Positions 37,202-45,430 of a stretch of 64,000 bases of DNA are shown piece by piece (position 1 is the stretch's first letter; each line of letters opens with the position of its first letter). The notes beneath the pieces were generated by a model. It did not search any database. It saw only the letters and a program-made list of their open reading frames with translations, and was not told where the DNA came from. The stretch is from an uncultured Oceanospirillaceae bacterium (GTDB lineage: Bacteria; Pseudomonadota; Gammaproteobacteria; Pseudomonadales; Balneatricaceae). The stretch is from positions 55,917 through 119,916 of the forward strand of contig CAJXNY010000009.1 in assembly GCA_913057435.1 (NCBI GenBank). The letters are read 5' to 3'. A program made the translations under genes and the position numbers.

Positions 37202-38182
37202 TCATGTACAGACGGCTGGCTTGCGCTTCGCTTGCTGAATACGAGGCAGCACGTTATTGGCCAGTAGCGCCATGATCACCAGCGTCATGCCGTAGATCTC
37301 CATCGGGTGGATCTCCCGTCCCTGCACGAAGCTGATCACGAAGGCGGAAACCGGGATCATATTCATAAACAGCAGTGCGTTCAGTGCGCCCATGCGTACT
37401 ACGCCGCTGGACCAGCAAGACACCGCCAATACGCCAGCGGCCAGTACCAGGTAGCTTATCTCGAACAGCACCGGTTCGATCAGTGCGGGCGTGGGCAGAG
37501 TCGATGCTCCGGCCAGGGTGGCGATGATATTGGCGCTGACGATGGTGGTCAGCCCGGCACTGCAGGAGAGTGCGGTGTAACGGCTGGCGCTCCAGCGCGG
37601 CAGGCTGCTCATGCCCATGGAGAACACCACCCAGCAGGTGACACCGAGGATGATCATCAGGTCGCCTTTGATGGCGTCCAGCTGCAGCAGGTTGGCCACT
37701 TCACCACGGGAGATCACCAGCACCACGCCGATGATGGCGATCAGCGTACAGAGCAGAGTTGCGGAATCAGGGCGTTTGCCGTGGCGCAGCCAGCTGATCA
37801 GTGCGCTGATCAATGGCATCAGTGAGGCGATAACGGCGCCGTGTTCGGCCGGTGCGTGTTTCAGGCCGTGAAACAGCAGGATGCTGAAACCGCAAAAACC
37901 ACAGGATCCGTAGAACCACAGTCGCAGAAACTGGCCTTCAAAACGGAATGCTGTGTGGCCCTCTCTCAGCCAGAGCAGCAGGCAGAAAAACACAGCACCG
38001 ATTCCGTAGCGCACGGTGGTCATGGAGTAAGGGTCCATGGATGCCAGCGCGATCTGGGAAACCCCATACATGCCGCCCCAGGCGATGGCAGCAACCAGCA
38101 GCTGGCTGCTGCCGAGCAGGGGGCTTATGGACGGCGTGCTACTGGAAAGGGCGTGATTGGAAGCGGGGCTGACAGTACGCAT
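37202..38182 (-). CDS. EamA (DMT) family transporter
   Basis: Inner-membrane protein of 326 residues with ten predicted hydrophobic segments in two EamA halves (from about 28 and 172), including ALASMDPYSMTTVRYGIGAVFFCLLL and LILGVTCWVVFSMGMSSLPRW. Members export amino acids or other metabolites. It is divergent from the LysR gene at 38343, which probably controls it. The substrate is unknown. It has no copy of the regulon element found around it. Confidence 0.87.
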   Translation of the reverse strand: MRTVSPASNHALSSSTPSISPLLGSSQLLVAAIAWGGMYGVSQIALASMDPYSMTTVRYGIGAVFFCLLLWLREGHTAFRFEGQFLRLWFYGSCGFCGFSILLFHGLKHAPAEHGAVIASLMPLISALISWLRHGKRPDSATLLCTLIAIIGVVLVISRGEVANLLQLDAIKGDLMIILGVTCWVVFSMGMSSLPRWSASRYTALSCSAGLTTIVSANIIATLAGASTLPTPALIEPVLFEISYLVLAAGVLAVSCWSSGVVRMGALNALLFMNMIPVSAFVISFVQGREIHPMEIYGMTLVIMALLANNVLPRIQQAKRKPAVCT

Positions 38183-38298
38183 AGCAGCGACCTCGGATTG
38201 TCTGAGTGGCTCGAAATAAAGCTTACGAGAAAGATCTGGTCATTCTAGGAACTGTCGTCAGGCCAGATAAGCAGGCAATGCCGAACAGCTCTTTCGAA

Positions 38299-38333
38299 GT
38301 TTTTGTAGATGTCGGCGTTTTTGTAGATATCGG
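38299..38333 (+). repeat. 18-bp tandem direct repeat before the second LysR gene
   Basis: GTTTTTGTAGATGTCGG (38299-38315) is repeated as GTTTTTGTAGATATCGG (38317-38333), with one mismatch and an 18-bp period. It ends nine bases before the LysR start and overlaps the ribosome-binding site, so it may be a control site or a duplication scar. Confidence 0.75.
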
Positions 38334-38342
38334 AGTGTGCAG

Positions 38343-39248
38343 ATGTCACTGAAAGCGGAATACCTCAATACCCTGATCGCCATTGAACGCTGCGGCAGCC
38401 TGTCGGCGGCGGCGCTGGAGCAGGACATTACGGTGTCCAGCGTCAGCTATGCCGTGCGCCAGCTGGAACAGCAACTGGGCCAGCCATTGCTGGACCGGCA
38501 GAGCTATCGAGTCAGCCTGACGGAAGCGGGCCGGGCGGCGGTCGAGCATGGTCGCGAGATCCTGCGCCTGCACGAGAGTCTCTACGCTCAGGTGCACCGG
38601 GTGGCGGAGGGCTGGGAGCCGGAGCTACGAATCGCTTTCTCTAATCTGCTGCGCAGCGAAGTGTTGTATCAGTGGTTGCGGGATTTTTATGCCCTGAACA
38701 GTGGCACCCGTATCCGTATCAGCCGCGAGGTGTACACCGGTACCTGGGATGCGCTGTACGACAAGCGTGCTGATCTGGTGCTGGGAGCCAGCGGCCACCC
38801 GCCCCATGAGGTGGATGTGCACTATGTGCCGGTGGGACGGCGGGAGCTGATCTTTGTGATGGCGGCTGATCATCCATTGGCGCAGTTGTCGGCGGATCAG
38901 CCTTTAACGCAGGCGCAGGTGGCACAGCATCGGCTGGTGGACTCGGGGGATAGCAGTCGCCAGCTGCGGCCTGACTCACACAGTCAGATGAGTGGCTATG
39001 ACCAGCTGACCGTGCCGGATCTGTTTGTACAGAAAGAGGTACTGCTGAGCGGTATCGCGGCGGGCTATGTGCCGCGCCACTTTGTTGCGGCAGAACTGGC
39101 CAGCGGTCAGCTGGTGGAGCGAACCATTGAATACCGGGAGTGGAGTATTGACCTGTACGCCTGCTGGCGGCATTCCGGCAAAGGCCGGGCACTGGAGTGG
39201 TTCACCCAGCGCCTGCAACAGGCACCGTGGCGGGACCAGCTGCTGTAA
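38343..39248 (+). CDS. LysR-family transcriptional regulator
   Basis: LTTR of 301 residues with an N-terminal winged helix (YLNTLIAIERCGSLSAAALEQDITVSSVSYAVRQLEQQL) and an effector-binding domain from about residue 90. I start at ATG 38343, seven bases after GGAG; an in-frame GTG lies six bases earlier. It is divergent from the EamA transporter and 45 bases before the histidinol dehydrogenase paralogue, which it may co-regulate. Confidence 0.9.
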   Translation: MSLKAEYLNTLIAIERCGSLSAAALEQDITVSSVSYAVRQLEQQLGQPLLDRQSYRVSLTEAGRAAVEHGREILRLHESLYAQVHRVAEGWEPELRIAFSNLLRSEVLYQWLRDFYALNSGTRIRISREVYTGTWDALYDKRADLVLGASGHPPHEVDVHYVPVGRRELIFVMAADHPLAQLSADQPLTQAQVAQHRLVDSGDSSRQLRPDSHSQMSGYDQLTVPDLFVQKEVLLSGIAAGYVPRHFVAAELASGQLVERTIEYREWSIDLYACWRHSGKGRALEWFTQRLQQAPWRDQLL

Positions 39249-39293
39249 CGACACCCTGGAAACAGAATTTTGAATCAGACAAAGAGAACAACA

Positions 39294-40613
39294 ATGACCA
39301 ATGAAGTGAGTTTCTGGCAGCTGGATCAACTGTCAGCACAGCAGCGTACACAGTTGCTGCAGCGTACTGAATCAGACCTGAGCAGCTATATGGCACAGGT
39401 TCAGCCGATCATCGACGATGTGCGTCAGCGCGGTGATATGGCGCTGGTGGACTATGCCGAGCGCTTTGACGGTGCTGTAATCAGCCGCGATGACCTGCGG
39501 GTGAGCGAGGCGGAGTTCGAAGCCGCCCGCGCACAGGTAGACGAGGAAACATACGAAGCGATCTGCTATGCCGCCGATAATATCCGCCGCTACCATCAGG
39601 CACAGAAGCCAGGTGAAATGACCCTGCAGGAGGTGCGCAGCGGTGCTTTTGTTGGTGAGCGCTTCCTGCCCATCCCGTCCGTAGCCTGCTATGTACCGCG
39701 TGGTAAGGGTTCTTTCCCGTCGGTGGTGTTGATGAACGCCATTCCTGCCGTGGTTGCCGGTGTACCCCGCGCTATTATCGTTACCCCGCCAGGGCCGGAT
39801 GGCAGCGTGGATGCCGCGACGCTGGTAGCAGCGAAAGAGGCCGGTATTACTGAAATCTACAAATGTGGTGGTGCTCAGGCGGTGGCTGCCGTGGCGTATG
39901 GCACTGACACCCTGCCACGCTGTAGCAAGATTATCGGGCCAGGCAGCCCCTGGATGGTGGCAGCGAAACGGTTGCTGGCGGACCGCCTTGATCCGGGTAT
40001 CCCAGCTGGGCCATCGGAGTCTATTGTGTTTGCCGACAGCACTGTGGGTGGCGCGCTGGCAGCGCTGGATCTGTTGATTGAAGCAGAACACGGGCCGGAC
40101 TCATCGGCGTATCTGGTCACCACCTCGCGGGAGGTCGCTGAAGCGGCGATCGCTGCGTTACCGGAGCACTGGGCTGATATGAGCGAACAACGGGTCGAGT
40201 TCTCCAGCACGGTACTGTGCGGCCCGATGGGCGGGGTGGTGCTGGCAGAGGATAACGATAGCGCCTTCGACTTCATCAACGATTATGCCCCGGAACATCT
40301 GCAGATTCTCAGCACCGATGCCTGGCAGTATCTGGGCCGCATCCACAATGCCGGTGAAGTGCTGCTTGGCCCACACGCGCCCAGCACCTTGGGCAACTTT
40401 GTACTGGGCTGTAATGCCGTGCTACCAACGTCGGGCGCTGCGGCCACGGTGTCACCGCTCTCTGTGCATGACTTTATGAAGTTTATGTCGGTGGCTTATG
40501 TCACCGAGGGTGGTTATCCACAGCTGGCAAAACAGGCCGAGCGACTGGCAACTTATGAAGGGTTTGATGCCCATGCTGCTGCGGTATCGGAGAAGCGTAA
40601 GCGGTATCTGTAG
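39294..40613 (+). CDS. histidinol dehydrogenase family protein (probably not for histidine synthesis)
   Basis: Protein of 439 residues, full HisD length. The catalytic Glu-His pair is kept (DYAPEHLQI), as are GGAQAVAAVAYG and the GPGSP turn. Two zinc ligands of E. coli HisD differ: Gln259 is Glu here (IEAEHGPDS) and Asp360 is Asn (STLGNFVLG), while His262 and His419 equivalents remain. Paralogues of this kind oxidise other secondary or primary alcohols, for example HpsN on sulfopropanediol. No his genes are nearby; a LysR gene and an exporter are. The substrate cannot be told from the sequence. Confidence 0.85.
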   Translation: MTNEVSFWQLDQLSAQQRTQLLQRTESDLSSYMAQVQPIIDDVRQRGDMALVDYAERFDGAVISRDDLRVSEAEFEAARAQVDEETYEAICYAADNIRRYHQAQKPGEMTLQEVRSGAFVGERFLPIPSVACYVPRGKGSFPSVVLMNAIPAVVAGVPRAIIVTPPGPDGSVDAATLVAAKEAGITEIYKCGGAQAVAAVAYGTDTLPRCSKIIGPGSPWMVAAKRLLADRLDPGIPAGPSESIVFADSTVGGALAALDLLIEAEHGPDSSAYLVTTSREVAEAAIAALPEHWADMSEQRVEFSSTVLCGPMGGVVLAEDNDSAFDFINDYAPEHLQILSTDAWQYLGRIHNAGEVLLGPHAPSTLGNFVLGCNAVLPTSGAAATVSPLSVHDFMKFMSVAYVTEGGYPQLAKQAERLATYEGFDAHAAAVSEKRKRYL

Positions 40614-40623
40614 CTATTGAATG

Positions 40624-40687
40624 GGAATGAATTCAATCACAGAATTATCTCGATAGCGCTAATTTTATTTGTGATTGAAATCGTTCC
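40624..40687 (+). repeat. long imperfect hairpin after the HisD paralogue
   Basis: TTCAATCACA (40632-40641) pairs with TGTGATTGAA (40670-40679). The helix extends outward through GGAATGA/TCGTTCC and inward through AATTA/TAATT, giving about 22 pairs with small bulges. No T-run follows. It probably protects or folds the 3' end of the message ahead of the terminator at 40739. Confidence 0.65.
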
Positions 40688-40738
40688 GGCAATATTTGTA
40701 TTGCTGCTGATTAAATATCGAAATTTCTGATAACTCGA

Positions 40739-40779
40739 AAAAATACCCAGGCCGAAGGGGAGGCCTGGGTATTTTTTAT
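40739..40779. terminator. bidirectional terminator
   Basis: AAAAAATACCCAGGCC and GGCCTGGGTATTTTTT form a 16-bp stem around GAAGGGGA-like loop bases. It serves the HisD paralogue on the plus strand and the outer-membrane protein gene on the minus strand. Confidence 0.92.
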
Positions 40780-40806
40780 GTATGGAGTGCTAATTAGATA
40801 CTGCGA

Positions 40807-41505
40807 TCAGAAGCTACGAGAAACGGTAAATACCAGCGCATTATCGTTACGGGCAACGCCGCTATCGACCTCGTTGCCTGACGTAATATCGTTCACCAGG
40901 TATGCGACGGACAGATCCAGCCCCGCTGCGCTACCAGACAGGCCAATGGAGTAATCTTGGTAATCGCCGATATCCAGGTCATCCCAGTAGTCACCGAAGC
41001 TGTAACCGGCGTGCAGGTCCAGGCTTACCTGCTCAGTCAGGCCGTAGCTGTAATCCAGCGCCAGGTACTGACCATCCTTGCCGGTATTGAAGTAATCATT
41101 GGCGACACCGTAGGTCAGGGTAGTGCCGCGCCAGCCCAGTTTGAATTCAAGTTCGCCGTAGTTGCCGTAGTTGCCGTCAGTGGCGTCGTAGCCCGGATAC
41201 TGGAAGTACAGAACCATGGCGGTGTATGTCAGTTCGTCTGTCAGGTTACCGGTATAACCGGCATAGTAGTCAATCTCCAGATTGGCATCATCGCCAAAAT
41301 CCACATTACTGCCCCAGATACCTGCAAATAAGCCGTTGCCAAAGTCAGCGTCCAGGCTGGCCTGCACAGCGGGGTCGCCAGCGGTCTGGGAAATACCGTG
41401 GAAACGATAGTCATTGGTAAAAGTGGCTGTGCCAGAGAACTCAACAGCCTGCGCCGTAGCAGAGGCGGTCAGCAATACGGCTGGAGCTAACCAGGTCAGT
41501 TTCAT
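40807..41505 (-). CDS. Gcw_chp (TIGR02001) family outer-membrane protein
   Basis: Exported protein of 232 residues with a signal peptide (about 1-20, ending AQA) and beta-strand-rich repeats of alternating aromatic and small residues. VEFSGTATFTNDYRFHGISQTAGDPAVQASLD near 22-53 is the hallmark of this family, and it ends in the aromatic residue (VSRSF) typical of beta-barrels. The function is unknown; it could be a pore for the compound degraded by the surrounding genes, since its promoter carries the same bipartite element. Confidence 0.85.
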   Translation of the reverse strand: MKLTWLAPAVLLTASATAQAVEFSGTATFTNDYRFHGISQTAGDPAVQASLDADFGNGLFAGIWGSNVDFGDDANLEIDYYAGYTGNLTDELTYTAMVLYFQYPGYDATDGNYGNYGELEFKLGWRGTTLTYGVANDYFNTGKDGQYLALDYSYGLTEQVSLDLHAGYSFGDYWDDLDIGDYQDYSIGLSGSAAGLDLSVAYLVNDITSGNEVDSGVARNDNALVFTVSRSF

Positions 41506-41589
41506 ATTATTCTTTACCTTATTTTTATAGTGTTGGATTACAGGCTGAAAGAACCTGCCTTTATATAAGACGTGAAACGAGTGTTGATT

Positions 41590-41632
41590 TAAAATATTAA
41601 AAATCTTTTGGTTGGATAACTAAATGTAATGC
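41590..41632 (-). promoter_or_regulatory. bipartite regulon element, outer-membrane protein promoter
   Basis: On the minus strand: GCATTACATTTAGTTATCC, 11 bases, TTTTAATATTTTA. The 19-mer matches the argE copy at 13 of 19 positions, the 13-mer matches at 11 of 13, and the spacing is the same. It ends 84 bases before the start codon. Confidence 0.65.
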
Positions 41633-41694
41633 TTGTTTCATAACTCCTTTATTAAAATAAAGATGAGATTTTACTTGTAGTGAATTCTGAGTAT

Positions 41695-41720
41695 AAAAAA
41701 ACAGGGCCATAGTGGCCCTG
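41695..41720 (-). terminator. terminator downstream of the aminotransferase gene
   Basis: On the minus strand CAGGGCCA-CTA-TGGCCCTG is followed by seven T residues. It lies about 225 bases beyond the aminotransferase stop, so the transcript would have a long 3' UTR, or this ends a separate small RNA. Confidence 0.88.
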
Positions 41721-41943
41721 AAGAGTGACAAAGCAAGAAGGCCATCGTCAGTCGTACTTTCCTGATAAAGCGACCAGCGGGGCAACCCCTCAGCCTGAGC
41801 ACGCACAGGGGCTGAGAGAGATTGGCGAACCTGCCAACAGGGGTTGTTTGCAGGTTCTGTTGCTGCCGGGCGACCTGTATCACCTGGCAGCACTGTCACG
41901 CGGCAGTCGACGAGGGGACCGCGTTACAGATTCGGTAGAGGGT
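41721..41943 (-). ncRNA. candidate structured small RNA or 3' UTR
   Basis: Three consecutive perfect stems occur: TGCTGCC/GGCAGCA (41861-41867 with 41886-41892), GAACCTGC/GCAGGTTC (41827-41834 with 41850-41857) and CTCAGCC/GGCTGAG (41789-41795 with 41810-41816), ending in a strong minus-strand terminator. I could not match it to a known riboswitch class. Strand is inferred from the terminator. Confidence 0.35.
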
Positions 41944-43338
41944 TTACAGAAAGCCCTCGGTTTTCAGATCTTCCGTGGTGGCTTCGATGCTCTCACGCAG
42001 TGTGGCTACCAGGAAGTCGACGTTTTCTTTGCTCAGGGTGAGCGGTGGCGACAGTACGTTCATATGGGCCAGTGGGCGCACGATCAGACCACGGGCCTGA
42101 CAGTGGTCGGCGATGCGGTTACCTACCATGGCATCCGGGTTGATCAGCTCTTTGGTGTCTTTGTTGGCTACGTTCTCGATACACATCATGAACTTGCGAC
42201 CGCGAACATCACCGACGATTGGCAGATCAATCAGCGTTTTCACCTGTTCTTCGAAGTAGGCACCCATATCTTTCACATGGCCGCAAAGGTTCTCGCGCTC
42301 CATGATCTCGATGTTCTTGAGACCGGCTGCACAGCTGACCGGGTGGCCTGAATAGGTGAAGCCGTGGGTGAAAATAGCACCGTCGGCCTGTGGCTTGCTG
42401 ATTACCTCGTAGATATCTTCAGAGAGGATAGTCGCACCCAGCGGCAGGTAGCCGGAGGTCAGGCCTTTGGCGCAGGTGATGATGTCCGGTACGATGCCGA
42501 ATTCGTCATCGGAGGCGAACATATGGCCCAGGCGACCGAATGCTGTCACGACCTCATCGGAGACATACAGCACACCGTACTTGCGGCACACCGCCAGGCT
42601 CTTCTGGTGGTAGCCCTCAGGTGGCACGATAACGCCGCCAGCACCCATGATCGGCTCAGCGAAGAATGCCGCTACATTATCTGGGCCCAGCTCCAGAATC
42701 TTGTCTTCCAGCTCCTGTACTTTCTCGTCACAGAAGGCTTCCAGACTCTGCTCGTCCGGGCGACGGTACGGGTTCGGACAGGAGATATGGTGTACCAGCT
42801 GCTCGTCGATATCGAAACCGATATGGTCGAACTTCACCCCGGTGATCGACATCGCCATGTAGGTGCTACCGTGGTAACCGTCGATGCGGGAGATGATCTT
42901 CTTCTTGGTCTTCTGACCCAGCTGGTTGAAGTAAAAATGGATGATACGCACAGCGGTGTCATTGGCGACAGAGCCGCCACAGCCGTAGAACACATGGTTC
43001 AGATTGCCGGGTGCCAGTTCGGCCAGTTTGGCGGCCAGTTGCGCGGCCGGTACGGTGGTGTGATGACCAAAACTGGAGAAATACGGAATCTTACGTACCT
43101 GATCAGCAATGGCTTCGGCCATCTCTTCACGGGCATAGCCGATGTTGACGCACCAGAGACCACCAATGCCGTCCAGGTACTTATTACCTTCGCCGTCCTG
43201 GACGTGCACGTTGTCGCTGTCGGCCAGTACCATGGAACCGGTTTCTTTGAACGTAGAAAAATCTGTCCAGGGATGAATGTAGTGGTCTTTATCCTGCTGC
43301 CACACGTCCTGCATATTTACTTGTTTTTGTTCTGGCAT
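41944..43338 (-). CDS. class III (omega) aminotransferase
   Basis: PLP enzyme of 464 residues related to SpuC and taurine- or polyamine-type pyruvate aminotransferases. It has GIGGLWCVNIGYAREE, YGCGGSVANDTAVRI, DGYHGSTYMAMS, EPIMGAGGVIVPPEGY, the cofactor Asp in VSDEVVTAFGRLG, and the Schiff-base lysine near residue 290 in CAKGLTSGYLPLGA. It would move a terminal amino group to pyruvate and leave an aldehyde, a fitting substrate for the aldehyde dehydrogenase at 35537. The gene is alone on its transcript, with the bipartite element upstream. Confidence 0.92.
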   Translation of the reverse strand: MPEQKQVNMQDVWQQDKDHYIHPWTDFSTFKETGSMVLADSDNVHVQDGEGNKYLDGIGGLWCVNIGYAREEMAEAIADQVRKIPYFSSFGHHTTVPAAQLAAKLAELAPGNLNHVFYGCGGSVANDTAVRIIHFYFNQLGQKTKKKIISRIDGYHGSTYMAMSITGVKFDHIGFDIDEQLVHHISCPNPYRRPDEQSLEAFCDEKVQELEDKILELGPDNVAAFFAEPIMGAGGVIVPPEGYHQKSLAVCRKYGVLYVSDEVVTAFGRLGHMFASDDEFGIVPDIITCAKGLTSGYLPLGATILSEDIYEVISKPQADGAIFTHGFTYSGHPVSCAAGLKNIEIMERENLCGHVKDMGAYFEEQVKTLIDLPIVGDVRGRKFMMCIENVANKDTKELINPDAMVGNRIADHCQARGLIVRPLAHMNVLSPPLTLSKENVDFLVATLRESIEATTEDLKTEGFL

Positions 43339-43539
43339 TTTCGAGTTCGCTCCTGGTTTTTGGTTTTCGGGAGACTGTGCTTGTCGTTGGTATTGGCTGC
43401 ATGCCGGTCAATTGGCATTTCGGCTGCGGCCTGGTCACAGTCTCCGTTGCCGGGAATGTGCGAAGCGATAGCTGGGTTCAGCCCCTGTCTGCGTGATTCC
43501 GTTGGCATAGATCAAAACTAACGGCTCTTCTTCCATCAG

Positions 43540-43582
43540 TAAAATATGTTTTTTGACTTTGTTGGATCAAAAAAAACTATAC
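43540..43582 (-). promoter_or_regulatory. bipartite regulon element, aminotransferase promoter
   Basis: On the minus strand: GTATAGTTTTTTTTGATCC, 11 bases, AAAACATATTTTA (10 of 13 identical to the aspartase copy). It ends 201 bases before the aminotransferase start. Confidence 0.72.
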
Positions 43583-43744
43583 AGGCTGCGTTATTGCATA
43601 CCTGAAGGGTAGCCGTTTGAGAGTGCTGTGGCAGTGAGGCTGGTTGTGATGAGTGTGCAGGCTGATGTATGTGATGGGTATTGGAAGCGGACTGTATGGC
43701 ATCCACAGAGTGGGCTGTTACGCGGTGCGTTGCCGCAGTCATAG

Positions 43745-43772
43745 AAAATGGCGACCCGAGGGTCGCCATTTG
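43745..43772 (-). terminator. terminator of the permease gene
   Basis: AAATGGCGACCC and GGGTCGCCATTT form a 12-bp stem around two bases (43746-43771), with TTTTC following on the minus strand. It is 20 bases after the permease stop. Confidence 0.82.
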
Positions 43773-43790
43773 AAGGGAGGTTGCAAAATC

Positions 43791-45218
43791 TCAGTCCTGA
43801 TTCAGCACTTTTTCGATCGGCTCCGGGGTGAACAGATCTTTCTTCATTACCACTTTGACCCAGAACACACCCATGACCGATACCACGCCCAGTACGATAC
43901 CGGCGGCACCGTAGATCTGCCCGCTCAGCTCCGGTGCTGGGGAGGCGTAGATTACGGCGTAGATCATCCCGGCGATACCGATGATCTGTGGCAGTGGGTA
44001 GAACGGAGTCTTGTACGGACGTTTGATATCCGGGTAACGCTTACGCAGGACGATCACGTTGATATGGGTGATGATGTACGCCAGCAGCCAGGCGATGGCG
44101 GCGGAGATCAGTAGCAGGCCGACGGCATCCGGGTTGTCACCCATAATCACCATTGGCAGGCCGGTGATGGCGGCGGTGAACAGTACGGCTACCCAGGGGG
44201 TTTTATTACCTGAACTCAGCTTTGCCAGTTGTGGGAACGCCTGACCATTTTTTGCCATGCCGTACAGCATACGTGGGATGGCGGCCAGTGAGGTGTTAAC
44301 GGTACTGCAGGTTGCTGTTACGGCAGCAACAGCCAGAAAGATCAGACCGGTCTCACCAAAAACGGCTTTGGCGAAATCGTAGTGCGGGAGGGCAGAGCCT
44401 GCCAGATCGTCTGCCGGGATATAGAACAGTGCCCCCAGGCAGTAGATGGCAATGGTGACAAAAATTACGGTTACCCCGACCGTCATAGCGCGGGGGATAT
44501 TACGTTCCGGGTTCTTCGACTCCTCAACCAGCGGGCAGACGAACTCTGCACCCACGTAGCCCCATATCGCCAGCGCAACCAGGGTGATTACCTCGGCTCC
44601 CATCGGGTTCCAGGTTGCAGTCAGATCAATACCTGCCGGGTGTGGGTTGGCAACGCCGCTGACTGCGCTCAGGCCCAGCACCAGCAATACCACGACCATG
44701 ATGAAAGCCAGTGCAGATTGCAGTTTGGCAAAAAGGTCGATACCCATCAGGTTAAGGCAGGTAAACAGCGCCAGCAGACCAAAGCCCACGGTGTATTGCG
44801 GGAATGCACCCGGATAGATTTTGTCGATAATGAAATCGACCAGCAGCAGCTCGGCAGAGAGTGCAAACATGGCGACCACAACGTAGCCAGAGAACACCGC
44901 CAGAATGGCCGGGAAGTGGCCAATGGCGACCTCAGTATAACTACTGAGGCTGCCCGCACGGGGAATCATCAGTGACAGCTCGGAGAAAGAGTAGACGTAC
45001 GTGAGCGCCAGGATATAGCCAATGGCCAGTGGGATAATAAAACCCAGACCGGCAATACCTGCACCCTGTAGCATCAGAACCATAACGCCCTGAGATACAA
45101 CGAGGCCGACGGCGACAGCCAGCAGGGAACCCAGTCCCAGTACACGCTTGAAACCGCTTTTATGGTCGTCGCTGGCGCTGCTATCAGCACCAGCGGTGAG
45201 TGTTGCTTCGTTTGACAT
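43791..45218 (-). CDS. APC-superfamily amino acid permease
   Basis: Inner-membrane transporter of 475 residues with about 12 transmembrane segments. The first carries the unwound substrate-binding glycine region (LAVAVGLVVSQG); LVEESKNPERNIPRAM and RMLYGMAKNGQAFP are typical loop motifs, and a KRYPDIKRPYKTPFYP loop comes late. The start is the Met of MSNEATL, after AGGAGCG. The longer frame to 45305 is rejected. It lies 212 bases after the deacylase gene on the same strand and has no element of its own, so the two may form one transcript. The substrate is presumably the amine or amino acid handled by the regulon. Confidence 0.9.
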   Translation of the reverse strand: MSNEATLTAGADSSASDDHKSGFKRVLGLGSLLAVAVGLVVSQGVMVLMLQGAGIAGLGFIIPLAIGYILALTYVYSFSELSLMIPRAGSLSSYTEVAIGHFPAILAVFSGYVVVAMFALSAELLLVDFIIDKIYPGAFPQYTVGFGLLALFTCLNLMGIDLFAKLQSALAFIMVVVLLVLGLSAVSGVANPHPAGIDLTATWNPMGAEVITLVALAIWGYVGAEFVCPLVEESKNPERNIPRAMTVGVTVIFVTIAIYCLGALFYIPADDLAGSALPHYDFAKAVFGETGLIFLAVAAVTATCSTVNTSLAAIPRMLYGMAKNGQAFPQLAKLSSGNKTPWVAVLFTAAITGLPMVIMGDNPDAVGLLLISAAIAWLLAYIITHINVIVLRKRYPDIKRPYKTPFYPLPQIIGIAGMIYAVIYASPAPELSGQIYGAAGIVLGVVSVMGVFWVKVVMKKDLFTPEPIEKVLNQD

Positions 45219-45430
45219 TGTTCGCTCCTGAATTGTTATATTTCTTGCCTCAGGTGAGCATCGTTCAGTACCGGTCAGAATAGACTGCAACCGTTGCCGG
45301 GGCATTTCCGGTGCGCCCTTCTCCAGCGGTACTTTATGTTCGCTCGGGTTGTTGTGTGCGTGTTCCTTATTGTGCCTCCTGTGGATTGTGGCTGTCAGCG
45401 CTGGTGGTGCCTGCCTTCAGATGTCTGCTG

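Larger units (their letters stand above)
41506..41943. other. 438-base non-coding region with promoter, terminator and structured RNA
   Basis: No coding frame is credible here. 41506-41640 is the outer-membrane-protein promoter region with its bipartite element. 41695-41720 is a terminator. 41721-41943 is rich in perfect short stems and could be a structured 3' UTR or small RNA of the aminotransferase transcript. Confidence 0.6.
43339..43790 (-). promoter_or_regulatory. 452-base region upstream of the aminotransferase
   Basis: It contains the bipartite element at 43540-43582 and, at its far end, the terminator of the permease gene. No credible gene was found in it. Confidence 0.6.

Noticed and set aside
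37003..37275. 90-codon plus-strand frame after the aldehyde dehydrogenase
   Set aside because: It overlaps the aldehyde dehydrogenase end, two dispersed repeats and the EamA 3' end, and resembles no protein.
41780..41860. Possible TPP or glycine riboswitch (GGCTGAGA, GAACCTG and GGGGCAA fragments)
   Set aside because: The fragments are not in the order or spacing of either aptamer, and no thiamine or glycine gene follows. Kept only as an unassigned structured region.
42364..43521. 385-codon plus-strand frame opposite the aminotransferase
   Set aside because: Fully antisense to an enzyme with all catalytic motifs; no start signal and no domain.
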